Of a DNA stretch of 64,000 bases, positions 1 to 8,526 are shown in pieces. Position 1 is the first letter of the stretch. Each line of letters opens with the position of its first letter. Location: positions 124,001-188,000 of the forward strand of contig JAICTZ010000012.1 of assembly GCA_025936115.1 (NCBI GenBank). The letters are read 5' to 3'. The notes below the pieces were generated by a model. That model searched no databases. It saw nothing but the letters and a program-made list of their open reading frames with translations, and had not been told where the DNA came from. A program made the translations under genes and the position numbers. Source of the DNA: Polyangiaceae bacterium. Lineage in GTDB: Bacteria > Myxococcota_A > Polyangia > Polyangiales > Polyangiaceae.

Positions 1-252
1 GCGTTCGTCGCTTTGCGCGCCGGAAAGCACGTAAATCACCTCGAACCCTAGGTGCCGATGCGCCGGAACGTGCGCTCCCGGCTGATACCGAAGGAGCGCC
101 ACACTCGGGCCGCTCTCCGCGTTGCCGCACAGGCGCAGGATATCGACGCCGTGTCGCAGCGATTGCCAATCGGCGCCGAGCCTGCCGAGCTCGAGCGCCC
201 GAGCCACGAGGCGCGGCAATGCGGGCGAGCTCGCCCCCTCGTCGCGCTTCAC
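1..252 (-). CDS. Cupin-domain protein, C-terminus beyond window
   Basis: Partial gene: 84 codons are visible and the frame is still open at base 1. I start it at the GTG at 252-250, which overlaps the stop of the ABC ATPase gene as GTGA, so translation is probably coupled. The residues visible include PGAHVPAHRHLGFEVIYVLSG, a cupin metal-binding stretch with two histidines and a glutamate, as in ChrR-type or small-molecule-sensing cupins. As the last visible member of the BMP transporter operon it could be a sensor, an isomerase or a small-molecule hydrolase. The sequence does not decide between them. The start is inferred from the overlap and the cupin match is clear. Confidence 0.7.
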   Translation of the reverse strand, partial: MKRDEGASSPALPRLVARALELGRLGADWQSLRHGVDILRLCGNAESGPSVALLRYQPGAHVPAHRHLGFEVIYVLSGAQSDER

Positions 253-1832
253 GCGTGGCCGGCCATGTGGCGGCCGATTTCCCGGACATCCGCCGTCTGC
301 GCCGGCGTCTCGTGCACGATGCGACCCTCGCTCATCACGAGGATGCGATCGGAGAGCGCGAAGATCTCTTCGAGATCGGCGCTGATCAAGAGCACCGCCG
401 TGCCGGCGTTTCGCGCGTCCATGATCCGCGAGCGGATCTCCGCCACGGCGCCGAAGTCGAGGCCGAAGCAGGGATTGGCCGCGATGAGGACACGCACCTC
501 GCCCGCGAGCTCGCGCGCGAGCACGGCGCGCTGCACGTTGCCGCCGGAAAGCTGGCCGATGGGCGAGAGCGGTCCGGGCGTGCGGATGCGAAACGCGCGG
601 ATCGCTTCTTCTGCACGCTTTTTGAAGGCCGCCGGTCGGAGTGCCCAGCGCAAAAGCGTGAAGGGCGGCCGGTCGTAGTCGCGAAACGCGATGTTGTGCG
701 CGAGCGTCATGTGCGAGACGCACGCGTTCTTGAGCGGCGCCTCGGGCAGGAGCCGCACGCGACGGGTGCGGATGTGTTCGCGCGTCGAGCGATAGTGGTC
801 GCCTGCGACGCGCACGCTGCCGCTCCGGAGCGGACGCTGTCCGGCGAGCACCTCGACGAGCTCGTCTTGTCCGTTGCCGCTCACGCCGGCGATGCCGACG
901 ATTTCGCCCGCCCGCACGTGGAGCGTGACGCCCTCGAGCACGCGTAAACCGATGTCGTCGTCGGCTTCGACCCGCTCGAGCTCGAGCGCGAGCTCGCGCG
1001 GAGCCGAGTCGGTGCGCGACGACGACTGCTTGGGCGGCTCGGCGCCGACCATGAGCTCGGCCATTTGCGCGGGCGTAAGGTTCCGGACGCGATCGCTCGC
1101 GACGAGCTTGCCGCGGCGCAAAATCGTCACGTGGTCGGCGAAGGCGAGCACCTCGCGGAACTTGTGCGTGATGATGAGCACGCTGAGCTCGCCGCGTTCG
1201 GCCATTTGCCGGACGAGGCCGAGCACCTCGTCCGCTTCGTCCGGCGTGAGCACGCTGGTCGGTTCGTCGAGGATGATGACGCGGCTGCCAAGGTAGAGCT
1301 GCTTCAAAATCTCGAGCTTTTGCTTTTCGCCCGCCGCGAGCTGGCGCACGAGGCGCGTGGGCTCGATGTGAAACGGCATGCGCCGCATGAAAGCCGTCAA
1401 ATCGGCGAGCTCGCGCTTCCAGTCGATGATGGCCGGCAGCGTCTGGCGCGCGATGAGCAGGTTCTCGGCGACCGTCATGTTCTCCACCAGCGTGAAGTGC
1501 TGGTAGACCATGCCGATGCCGTGCGCCTGGGCGTCGCGCGGGCTCTTCACGGCGACGACCTCGCCGTTCACCAGGAGCTCACCCGCGTCGGCCTGGTAAA
1601 ATCCCATCAAGCATTTGACGAGTGTGCTCTTGCCCGCGCCGTTTTCGCCGAGCAAGGCGTGCACGGTGCCGGGCTCGAGCGTGAGCGACACCTGGTCGAG
1701 CACGACATTGCCGCCGAACTGCTTGGTCATCGCGCGCGCTTCGACGCGTGGTGGCCCCTTCACGCCGATGCCGCTCACGTCCACGCCGAGTGCGGTCTGC
1801 CGTCCGGAGACTGCGGCGGCGCTCATGCCCAC
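249..1832 (-). CDS. ABC transporter double ATP-binding subunit (BMP/nucleoside-type importer)
   Basis: 527-residue ATPase with two fused nucleotide-binding domains, the usual size for the YufO/NupA-like ATPase of BMP importers. The N-terminal domain has Walker A GENGAGKST, signature LAAGEKQKLEI, Walker B VIILDEPTSVL and the H-loop ITHKF. The C-terminal domain has a degenerate P-loop (GVSGNGQDE), signature LSGGNVQR and an altered Walker B (VLIAANPC). Such asymmetry is normal in this family. It would energise uptake by the two permeases encoded upstream. Its ATG overlaps the end of the amidohydrolase gene by 10 bases, and its own end overlaps the cupin start. The substrate is not shown by this subunit. 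The BMP class usually carries nucleosides or purine-like compounds. Confidence 0.92.
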   Translation of the reverse strand: MGMSAAAVSGRQTALGVDVSGIGVKGPPRVEARAMTKQFGGNVVLDQVSLTLEPGTVHALLGENGAGKSTLVKCLMGFYQADAGELLVNGEVVAVKSPRDAQAHGIGMVYQHFTLVENMTVAENLLIARQTLPAIIDWKRELADLTAFMRRMPFHIEPTRLVRQLAAGEKQKLEILKQLYLGSRVIILDEPTSVLTPDEADEVLGLVRQMAERGELSVLIITHKFREVLAFADHVTILRRGKLVASDRVRNLTPAQMAELMVGAEPPKQSSSRTDSAPRELALELERVEADDDIGLRVLEGVTLHVRAGEIVGIAGVSGNGQDELVEVLAGQRPLRSGSVRVAGDHYRSTREHIRTRRVRLLPEAPLKNACVSHMTLAHNIAFRDYDRPPFTLLRWALRPAAFKKRAEEAIRAFRIRTPGPLSPIGQLSGGNVQRAVLARELAGEVRVLIAANPCFGLDFGAVAEIRSRIMDARNAGTAVLLISADLEEIFALSDRILVMSEGRIVHETPAQTADVREIGRHMAGHA

Positions 1833-2518
1833 ACCTCGAGCAACGCCGTCGAGCTAGAAACCGCACCGAACACGCCGTTTTGCATCGTGACCATCTTGAG
1901 CGCGGCCGCGTGATTCCCGGTGTCCGTCGCCGCGCAACAATCGCCGAGGATCAAGCACTCGTAGCCGCGATCGTTGCCTTCACGCATCGTCGTGTGAACG
2001 CAGACGTCCGTCGTGATGCCCGTGAGGATCAAATTCCGCACTCCGGTTTGACGGAGCAACATGTCGAGGTCCGTCGCGCAGAACGAGCCTTTCCCCGGCT
2101 TGTCGATGATGGGCTCGCCCGCCTTCGGCGCAAGCTCGGGGATGATTTCCCAACCGGGCTCACCACGCACGAGCACGCGCCCGCACGGCCCCGGATCGCC
2201 GATGCCCGGCTGTCCGGGCCCGCCGTGTTGGAGCACGCGCGACCGCCAGCGCTTGTTCGCCGGCAAGTCCGAGAGATCCGGCCGGTGCCCCTCGCGCGTG
2301 TGAATCACGTGGTAGCCGAGAGCGCGCGCCCGCGACAGGACGCGCCGAATCGGCTCGATGGGCGCGCGCGTGATCGAGATGTCGTACCCGAGCCCGTCGA
2401 TGTAGCCGCCTTTGCCGCAAAAGTCGGTCTGCATGTCGATGATGACGAGCGCCGTGTTCGCGGGCTCGAGGGCGCCGTCGAAGGGCCAAGGATACGGATC
2501 GGCAGGCACGAATTTCAT
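1823..2518 (-). CDS. biuH: Biuret-hydrolase-like cysteine amidohydrolase (isochorismatase superfamily)
   Basis: 231 residues of the isochorismatase-like cysteine hydrolase fold. The catalytic triad is visible: Asp28 in LVIIDMQTDF, Lys140 in IIDKPGKGSF and Cys173 in TDVCVHTT. The N-terminal DPYPWPFDGAL, the [20 protein letters not shown] stretch and the Gln near residue 212 (MQNGVFG) match, from memory, the rhizobial biuret amidohydrolase BiuH rather than generic isochorismatases. BiuH converts biuret to allophanate and ammonia. The gene sits inside the ABC importer operon between permease and ATPase genes, so the imported compound is probably its substrate or a precursor. Other ureide-type amides remain possible. 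A paralog lies at 7851-8516 on the other strand. Confidence 0.75.
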   Translation of the reverse strand: MKFVPADPYPWPFDGALEPANTALVIIDMQTDFCGKGGYIDGLGYDISITRAPIEPIRRVLSRARALGYHVIHTREGHRPDLSDLPANKRWRSRVLQHGGPGQPGIGDPGPCGRVLVRGEPGWEIIPELAPKAGEPIIDKPGKGSFCATDLDMLLRQTGVRNLILTGITTDVCVHTTMREGNDRGYECLILGDCCAATDTGNHAAALKMVTMQNGVFGAVSSSTALLEVWA

Positions 2519-2534
2519 GGCGATGGTTCCGTTG

Positions 2535-2589
2535 CGTGAGTTTTCGGGGCCGCAGCTACGTGAGTTTTCGGGGCCCCAGCCCCGAAAAC
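2535..2589. repeat. 17-bp direct repeat plus perfect 10-bp hairpin in an operon gap
   Basis: The gap between the second permease gene and the amidohydrolase gene holds two identical 17-bp copies of CGTGAGTTTTCGGGGCC at 2535-2551 and 2559-2575. The second copy runs into an inverted repeat, GTTTTCGGGG at 2564-2573 and CCCCGAAAAC at 2580-2589, with a 6-base loop. On the minus strand the hairpin sits about 30 bases after the permease stop and 46 upstream of the amidohydrolase start. It could be an intra-operon processing or attenuation site, or a small dispersed repeat. Confidence 0.6.
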
Positions 2590-2618
2590 GGTCCGTTTCT
2601 TCGCGTGAAAACGAGCCA

Positions 2619-3545
2619 TTAGCGGGCGGCTCCGAGCTCGGCGGGCATGTCGGCGGAGGCGCGCGTGGCGGAGCTCGACGCGATCAGGATCGCGAGCGTC
2701 AGCGCGTAGGGCGCGGCGTTCCAGAGGTAGTAGCCGGTGGTGATGCCGACCGATTGCAGCGCGGGTCCGATCGCGCCCGCGCCGCCGAAAAGCAGCGACG
2801 CATACAGGCAGCGCTTCGGGCTCCAGCGCGCGAAGATCACGAGCGCGACGGCCATCAGACCCTGGCCGCTCGAGAGTCCTTCGTTCCAGCTGCCGGGGTA
2901 GTAGAGGGAGAGGAAGGAGCCGCCGACGCCCGCCAAGAAGCCGCCCGCAGCCGTCGCGAGCAGGCGCACACGGTTCACGTTGTAACCGAGCGCGCGCGCC
3001 GCTTCCGAGCTTTCACCCACGGTGCGCACGACGAGCCCCCAGCGCGTGTTTTGAAGGCCAAAGTGCAAGAGCGGCGCGAGCGCGACGCCGATCACGAAGA
3101 GCACGTTGACGTTCAGCGCCGAGCGCAGCTGCGCGCTGCTCGAAAAGAAGCCGAACGGGATCGCGCCGAGTCGCGGCGCCGTCGGCTGAATCAGCGGCTT
3201 GCCCAAGAAAAACGCGAGTCCCACGCCGAGCAGCATCATGGCGATGCCGAGGGCGATGTCGTTGACGCGCGGTTTGCCGCAAATGAAGCCGTGCAGGGCG
3301 CCGAGCAGCGAGCCGATGACGCCCGCGCCGAGCACGCCGAGCCACGGCGAGCCCGTGAGGTACGAAAAACCGTAGCCGGACATCGCGCCCATCACGAGCG
3401 TCCCCTCGAGCCCGAGGTTCACGCGGCCGCTCCGCTCGGTGATGCACTCGCCGAGACTCACGAACAAGAACGGCGTGCTCACACGAATTGCGCCGCCGAG
3501 CACGGCGAGCGGGATGCCCCAGAGTCCGAGCGTCGTGTCGCTCAT
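2619..3545 (-). CDS. ABC transporter permease 2 (BMP/nucleoside-type importer)
   Basis: 308-residue polytopic inner-membrane permease of the branched-chain/ribose/nucleoside class (NupQ-like). I start it at the ATG at 3545 (MSDTTLGLWG), which shares one base with the upstream permease stop as TGATG. A longer upstream frame is only the shadow of that gene. Visible marks are the early ITERSGRVNLGLEGTL stretch typical of this permease family, many hydrophobic segments, and the cytoplasmic loop GESSEAARALGYNVNRVRLL, where the ATPase would dock. It should form the translocation pore with the permease encoded at 3545-4684. Confidence 0.92.
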   Translation of the reverse strand: MSDTTLGLWGIPLAVLGGAIRVSTPFLFVSLGECITERSGRVNLGLEGTLVMGAMSGYGFSYLTGSPWLGVLGAGVIGSLLGALHGFICGKPRVNDIALGIAMMLLGVGLAFFLGKPLIQPTAPRLGAIPFGFFSSSAQLRSALNVNVLFVIGVALAPLLHFGLQNTRWGLVVRTVGESSEAARALGYNVNRVRLLATAAGGFLAGVGGSFLSLYYPGSWNEGLSSGQGLMAVALVIFARWSPKRCLYASLLFGGAGAIGPALQSVGITTGYYLWNAAPYALTLAILIASSSATRASADMPAELGAAR

Positions 3546-4684
3546 CAGCGTGCCCCGGCGAGTGACCGCCAGCGAATGCGGCCGTACAGCGTGTCGCTCG
3601 CGATCAAGACCACGAAGAGAATGCCCTGGAGCACGTTCACCGTGGCGTCCGGAAGCGCGAATACGCGCTGGAGCAAGCCGCCCGACGCGGCGATCCCGCC
3701 CAGAAACAGCGAAACGGGGATGATGGCGAGCGCGTTGTGCCGCGCGAGGAACGACACCAAAATCCCCGCGTAACCGTAGCCGGCGACGAGCGACGCGTTG
3801 GCGCGCCCGTGCACCGCCGCGACCTCGAACGAGCCGGCGACGCCCGCTGCCGCGCCCCCGAGCGCGCACGTGATCACGATCACTTCGGCAACTTTGACGC
3901 CGGAAAGCTTCGCCGCGCGCGCGTTGCCGCCGACTAGCGCCGCCGAGAAGCCGAACACCGTGCGCTCCATCAAGACGTAGGCCACGAGGCAAGCAACGAC
4001 GCCCGCGACGAGCCCCCAATGCACGTCGAGCCCGGGGATCGAGCCGAGCATGTTGGCCTCGCCGATGTGGCGCGTGGACGGCTTGTTCAGACTCTCCGGA
4101 TCGCGCAGCGGCCCCTCGACGAAATGATTCAAGAGCGCGATGCCGATGTACGTGAGGAGCAGGCTCGCGATCGTCTCGTTCACGCCGCGCCGCGCGCGCA
4201 AAAACCCGCAAAACCCGATCCAAATGGCGCCCACGACCGCGCCCGCCGCGAACATGGCGCCGAGGATCACAGCGCGCGGCGAACCAGCGAGCGCCACGCC
4301 CGTAGCGCCCGCCGCGAGCCCCCCCATCACGAACGCACCCTCACCGCCGATCACGATGAGTCCCGCGCGGGCGGGGAGGGCGGTACACAGCGCGGTGAGC
4401 AGCAGGGGTGACGCGCGCTGCAGCGTGTTTTGGAACGAGAACCAGGTCCCGAACGCGCCGCGGTACATCTGGTAATACACCTCGAGCGGCGGCTGCCCGG
4501 CGAGCGCCACGAACGCGCCGAAGAGGGCGAGCGACACGAAGAGCGCAAAGAGCGGGATGAGGAACGGCTCGAGCCGCGCGCCGATATCGGCCCAATCGAC
4601 GCGGGCACTCGGAGCGTTCGGAGCCCCACCGGTCGCCATGGTCGGCGAACCAGGAAGCTCCGAAGATTCGGCCATCGTTTGCAC
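3545..4684 (-). CDS. ABC transporter permease 1 (BMP/nucleoside-type importer)
   Basis: 379-residue inner-membrane permease (NupP-like), somewhat long because of a 30-residue Pro/Ala/Ser-rich N-terminal tail before the first hydrophobic segment (FLIPLFALFVSLALFGAF). The family marks are LPARAGLIVIGGEGAFVMGG near the first third and the docking loop VGGNARAAKLSGVKVAEV. It pairs with the permease encoded immediately downstream, the two genes overlapping by one base. A second ATG at codon 4 or 16 could be the true start. No Shine-Dalgarno sequence settles this. Confidence 0.92.
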   Translation of the reverse strand: MQTMAESSELPGSPTMATGGAPNAPSARVDWADIGARLEPFLIPLFALFVSLALFGAFVALAGQPPLEVYYQMYRGAFGTWFSFQNTLQRASPLLLTALCTALPARAGLIVIGGEGAFVMGGLAAGATGVALAGSPRAVILGAMFAAGAVVGAIWIGFCGFLRARRGVNETIASLLLTYIGIALLNHFVEGPLRDPESLNKPSTRHIGEANMLGSIPGLDVHWGLVAGVVACLVAYVLMERTVFGFSAALVGGNARAAKLSGVKVAEVIVITCALGGAAAGVAGSFEVAAVHGRANASLVAGYGYAGILVSFLARHNALAIIPVSLFLGGIAASGGLLQRVFALPDATVNVLQGILFVVLIASDTLYGRIRWRSLAGAR

Positions 4685-4707
4685 TTGGGTTTTCGCTCGA
4701 CGCGGGG

Positions 4708-5907
4708 CTAGTTGAGCTTTCCCTTCACGCCCTGAACCAGGTAATTCATGCTTTCGAGGCTGATGTCGGTTTGCGGGTGGTCAGTGCCGGCGGGGATGAT
4801 CTCCTTGCCGGCGTTGTCCTTCATCGGACCCGCGTAGATGACGAGAGTACCCGCCGTAAGTTTCGCCTTTGCTTCGTCCGCCTTCGCTTTGACGGCATCG
4901 CTCACGGCGGCTCCGTACGGCGAGAGCTTGATGTAGCCCGACGAGAATCCGCCGCGGACCAAGTGGTCGGGCATCTGTCCGGCTTTAACTTTTTCGATGT
5001 ACGCGGTGTAGACCTTCTCCCAATTCCACTCCGCGCCGGTGAGGTAGCCCTTGGGCGCGAGGGACGCCTGGCTTGCGTGGTAGCCCGTGCTAAAAACGCC
5101 GCGCTTCTCGGCGGTTTCGATCACGACTTTCGGCGAGTCCACGTGGGCGGTGAGTACGTCGACGCCTTGATCGATGAGCGTGTTCGCGGCTTCCGCTTCC
5201 TTCACGGGCATCGACCAGTCGCCCGTGAAGATGACCGTGGTCTCGACCTTCGGATTGATCGAGCGAGCGCCGAGCGTGTAGGAGTTGATGTTCCTGAGGA
5301 CCTGCGGAATGGGCTTGGCGGCGATGAAGCCGAGTTTGTTCGTCTTGGTCGTCCCGCCGGCCACGATGCCCGCGACGTACTCGGCCTCGTCGATGTAACC
5401 GAAGTAGCTGCCGACGTTCTTCGGGTGTTTGCCTTCTTGATAGAGGCCGCCGCAGTGGAGGAAGGTAACGTTCGGATACTTTTCCGCGACTTTGAGGATG
5501 TGCGGATCGAAGTAGCCGAACGAGGTGGGGAAGAGGAGCTTGGCACCGTCCAAGTTGATCATGCTTTCCATGGTCTTCTGGACATCGAGCGTTTCGGGGA
5601 CCTTCTCCTCCTCGCGGATCTTGATGCCGGGCAGCTTCGAGACGGCCAGCGCGCCCTCGTGATGCGCCTGGTTGTAGCCAAAGTCGTCCTTCGGGCCGAC
5701 ATAGATGAAGCCGACGGTGAGCGTCTTGTCGGCGGGTGCGGCGGCCGGCGTCGCTTCCGCCGCCGCTGAGCTCGCGGGGGCGGCCGGTGCTTCTTCCTTC
5801 TTGCTGCAGCTCGCCGCAAACGCGACCAGGCACGGCACGAGAGTGAGCAGCAATCGACGCTGAAAAAGGGAAGTCGAAGAAGCGGGCGGGGCTGAGCGAC
5901 GCATCAT
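4708..5907 (-). CDS. BMP-family substrate-binding lipoprotein
   Basis: Periplasmic binding protein of the BMP (PnrA-like) family, 399 residues from the chosen start. The signal peptide ends in FAASCSKKE, a lipobox with acylated Cys, followed by an Ala/Pro-rich tether. The mature part begins TLTVGFIYVGPKDDFGYNQ, the typical BMP opening with an aromatic/Asn ligand-contact region. It should capture the substrate in the periplasm and deliver it to the two permeases. I prefer the ATG at 5907 (paired ATGATG, GGAG 11 bases upstream); an in-frame ATG at 5943 would add 12 polar residues before the signal peptide. It is the first gene of the operon. BMP proteins usually bind purine nucleosides. Confidence 0.88.
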   Translation of the reverse strand: MMRRSAPPASSTSLFQRRLLLTLVPCLVAFAASCSKKEEAPAAPASSAAAEATPAAAPADKTLTVGFIYVGPKDDFGYNQAHHEGALAVSKLPGIKIREEEKVPETLDVQKTMESMINLDGAKLLFPTSFGYFDPHILKVAEKYPNVTFLHCGGLYQEGKHPKNVGSYFGYIDEAEYVAGIVAGGTTKTNKLGFIAAKPIPQVLRNINSYTLGARSINPKVETTVIFTGDWSMPVKEAEAANTLIDQGVDVLTAHVDSPKVVIETAEKRGVFSTGYHASQASLAPKGYLTGAEWNWEKVYTAYIEKVKAGQMPDHLVRGGFSSGYIKLSPYGAAVSDAVKAKADEAKAKLTAGTLVIYAGPMKDNAGKEIIPAGTDHPQTDISLESMNYLVQGVKGKLN

Positions 5908-6169
5908 GAGCGAGTCATCTCCGTGCTCGCGTTTCGCGCTCATGTCCTAGTCACGTCGGGGACGGACACGCTGAGTCCTTTTGCGGCGCGTCGCTTTTCT
6001 ACTCACAAAATCTTCGTTTCGACGCGTCTCGGAAACATGCAGAGAACATGCGCCGTTCCAGCGTGCCCCTGCATCGCCGGCTTCGAGCCGTCGCTGCGTT
6101 TCCCTTGAATGCGTGAGTGCCTTCTTTTCCGAACCGGCGCGAGCGCGACAGACGGAACGGTGAAATACG
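5908..6169. promoter_or_regulatory. Divergent promoter region between BMP operon and porin-like gene
   Basis: About 260 bases separating divergent genes, so both promoters should lie here. It contains a direct repeat AACATGC at 6034-6040 and 6045-6051, 11 bases apart (one helical turn), a possible operator. I could not assign convincing -35/-10 boxes. Confidence 0.4.
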
Positions 6170-7666
6170 ATGATTGACTATGCGACCCGATACGTGACTC
6201 GGACCGTCCTCGGAGGTGCGGGCCTGGTCGTGCTGCTCGTGGCAGCCTCGGCCGCCGCCCAGCCGGCTCCCGCCGCGCCGCCGCCGGGCGCTGCGCCTCC
6301 CGCCGCACCTCCCCCGGCAGCTGCACCCCCGCCGGCCGCAGTCGAGCCCGCGCCCGCGCCCCCGCCGGCGGTCGCGCCACCGGCAACGGCGGCTCCGTCA
6401 CCCGTGCCGCTGCCGCCGTTAGTGGATGCAGCACCCGCTGGTGCGCCTCCTCCAGTTCCGCCGGCAGCTCCCGAGGAGAAGAAGCCCGAATACAAGATCA
6501 CGACGGGCTTCGGCTTGCGTTACGGCATGCAGCTCGAGGGTCTGCGCAACGCACGCAAGATGGACACGGTCAGCGTGGACGAGGTCTACGCCGAGCCGCG
6601 CTTCAGTGGACAGGTGCTCGGATTCGTGGGTTGGACGGCGAACCTCGCGGTGTACGGCACGACACACACGACCGTGATTGGTCAGACGGTGCCTCCGCCC
6701 GAAGGACCGCCAGTAGCGTTCGAAGCTCGCGCGATGGATCTCATCGCTCAGCTCGACTTCATGGACGAGTTCCACGTTTGGGGCGGCCGCATGCTGACGG
6801 CTTCCGACCGCACGAACTTCAGCGGCCCGTGGTTCATCAGCCCGTGGGACTACCCGGGCGTCTATAACGTGCCCGGTTCGGCCAGACACCCTGGCGCGTT
6901 CGTCTACGTCGGCCCGCGTGGAACCGAGGAAATCGGGCGCGAGGTCGGCACCACGGTCTGGGGCGATATCGGCAAAGGTAAGTTCAAATACTACCTCGGA
7001 GCGATGGATCTCGACGACGCGCCGAATAACACCCCGCTTTGGACCGGTCGTCTCGCGTACGCCTTCATCGGCAACGAACCGGGCTTTTACGGCAGCAGCA
7101 CCTACTATGGCGCGCAGAACATCGTCGCGCTCGGCGTGGCGGCGCAATACCAGAATCGCTTCTCACCTGCCGGCGGGAACGCGTACGCACCTCCCCCCTT
7201 CCGCGCGCGGCCGTCGGACGACGTGTTCGAGTTCAACGCCGACCTCCTCGCCGAAATGAAGGTGGGCCAGGGCGGCGCGGCGACGCTCGAAGGCGCGTTT
7301 TATCACGTCGACAGCGGCAAGTCGGCACAGGCGGTCGGCGTCATGCCGTTCGATAACGCCTGGTTCGTCGTCGCAAGCTACCTCACCGATCCGATTGGAC
7401 CCGGTAAGCTCCAACCGCTTTTCCGTTACCAGGGTTACCAAGACAAGCGAAAAGTGGAGGTCGGAACGGCGTCCGTCGACCTGCCGACCGGTGTAGGCGC
7501 CATCTTCGAGGGCGAAATCAACTACGTGATGAAGGACTACTTCGCGAAGCTCTCGCTCGGTTATCAGTCCACGTACATGGATAACGCGTACATCACCGCG
7601 TACGGCGCGGGCTCGGGCAAGGCAGTCGGTCGAGCCATTCAGTTCGGCTTCCAAATCCAACAGTAG
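6170..7666 (+). CDS. Putative outer-membrane porin-like protein with Pro/Ala-rich N-terminus
   Basis: 498 residues. A signal-like hydrophobic segment (VVLLVAASAAAQ) is followed by about 70 residues of almost pure Ala/Pro, then roughly 390 residues with alternating, aromatic-rich strands (YKITTGFGLRYGMQLEG, GFVGWTANLAVYGTT, FAKLSLGYQSTYMDN) ending in FQIQQ. This pattern suits a beta-barrel with a periplasmic Pro-rich spacer that may reach into peptidoglycan. I do not recognise a named family. It is divergent from the BMP importer operon and upstream of an amidohydrolase paralog, so it may be the outer-membrane entry route for the same substrate. Function is inferred from composition and context only. 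Confidence 0.6.
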   Translation: MIDYATRYVTRTVLGGAGLVVLLVAASAAAQPAPAAPPPGAAPPAAPPPAAAPPPAAVEPAPAPPPAVAPPATAAPSPVPLPPLVDAAPAGAPPPVPPAAPEEKKPEYKITTGFGLRYGMQLEGLRNARKMDTVSVDEVYAEPRFSGQVLGFVGWTANLAVYGTTHTTVIGQTVPPPEGPPVAFEARAMDLIAQLDFMDEFHVWGGRMLTASDRTNFSGPWFISPWDYPGVYNVPGSARHPGAFVYVGPRGTEEIGREVGTTVWGDIGKGKFKYYLGAMDLDDAPNNTPLWTGRLAYAFIGNEPGFYGSSTYYGAQNIVALGVAAQYQNRFSPAGGNAYAPPPFRARPSDDVFEFNADLLAEMKVGQGGAATLEGAFYHVDSGKSAQAVGVMPFDNAWFVVASYLTDPIGPGKLQPLFRYQGYQDKRKVEVGTASVDLPTGVGAIFEGEINYVMKDYFAKLSLGYQSTYMDNAYITAYGAGSGKAVGRAIQFGFQIQQ

Positions 7667-7685
7667 CGCTGCTCTGGACGCGCGC

Positions 7686-7747
7686 GAATGAACCATGAGC
7701 GCCGGTGCGGGTTATCTCCGAAGGTCTCGTGCCGGCGCTCACCATTC
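7686..7747 (+). terminator. Two-part inverted repeat: terminator or leader structure
   Basis: Outer arms GAATG (7686-7690) and CATTC (7743-7747) flank a perfect 10-bp stem, TGAGCGCCGG (7696-7705) and CCGGCGCTCA (7732-7741), with a 26-base loop. It lies after the porin-like gene and about 100 bases before the amidohydrolase gene. No T-run follows, so a classic terminator is uncertain and a 5' leader structure for 7851-8516 is the alternative. Confidence 0.45.
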
Positions 7748-7850
7748 AGCGCGCCTCGATCGCTCACACTCGCAGAAGAAACTCGACGGACGCGTCCGTG
7801 AGACGCGTCCTCCGGATAGTGGCGGGAGGTTTTTCTCACGGAGGTGAGTC

Positions 7851-8516
7851 ATGGTGACGCTGCTTGCGGCAGAGCCCGAAGCCGTACCGGTCAATTGGGA
7901 ACGCACGGCCCTCGTCATCATCGACATGCAACGCGACTTTCTCGAGCCGGGCGGCTTCGGGGAGTCGCTCGGTAACGACGTTTCGCTGCTCGCGAAAGCC
8001 GTCAAGCCGATCAAAGCGCTGCTCGAGCGCGCGCGCCACAAAGGCGTGTTCGTGATTCACACGCGCGAAGGGCACCGTCCGGACTTGTCGGACGCGCCGC
8101 GCGCCAAGGTCGAGCGCGGCGCTCCGAGCCTGCGCATCGGCGCCACGGGCCCGATGGGCCGCATCCTGATTCGCGGTGAACCAGGTCAGGACATCATCCC
8201 GGAGCTCTACCCGAAGGACGGCGAGCCCGTCATCGACAAACCGGGCAAGGGCGCGTTCTTCGCGACCGATTTGCATCCCATGCTCGTGTACCGCGGCATC
8301 GAGACGCTCATCGTCTGCGGCGTCACGACCGAAGTCTGCGTGCACACGACCGTGCGCGAAGCCAACGATCGCGGCTACCGCTGCGTCGTGCCGTCGGATT
8401 GCTGCGGCTCGTACTTTCCCGAGTTCCACGAGATGGGACTCAAGATGATCAAGGCACAGGGGGGTATTTTCGGCTGGGTGTCGGATTCGAAGCGGGTTCT
8501 CGAAGCTCTCGACTGA
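7851..8516 (+). CDS. Second isochorismatase-superfamily cysteine amidohydrolase (biuret/triuret-hydrolase-like)
   Basis: 221-residue paralog of the protein at 1823-2518. The triad is intact: Asp25 in [10 protein letters not shown], Lys130 in [10 protein letters not shown] and Cys163 in TTEVCVHTT. It shares [11 protein letters not shown] and [15 protein letters not shown] with its paralog but lacks the PANKRWRS segment and the N-terminal DPYPWP block. The substrate therefore probably differs, for example a longer or shorter ureide such as triuret or a carboxylated intermediate. A strong Shine-Dalgarno sequence (GGAGGTGA) precedes the ATG. Directly downstream lies a decayed permease gene, so it may once have had its own transporter. 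The exact substrate is unknown. Confidence 0.8.
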   Translation: MVTLLAAEPEAVPVNWERTALVIIDMQRDFLEPGGFGESLGNDVSLLAKAVKPIKALLERARHKGVFVIHTREGHRPDLSDAPRAKVERGAPSLRIGATGPMGRILIRGEPGQDIIPELYPKDGEPVIDKPGKGAFFATDLHPMLVYRGIETLIVCGVTTEVCVHTTVREANDRGYRCVVPSDCCGSYFPEFHEMGLKMIKAQGGIFGWVSDSKRVLEALD

Positions 8517-8526
8517 GGAAGCTCAC

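Noticed and set aside
2619-4223. A 534-residue frame for the second permease.
   Set aside because: The permease starts at the ATG at 3545; the remainder is an out-of-frame shadow of the first permease.
5619-6501. Gly/Ala/Pro-rich frames opposite linker regions (for example 6178-6501 minus).
   Set aside because: They arise because Gly/Ser/Ala or Pro/Ala-coding DNA is open on both strands.
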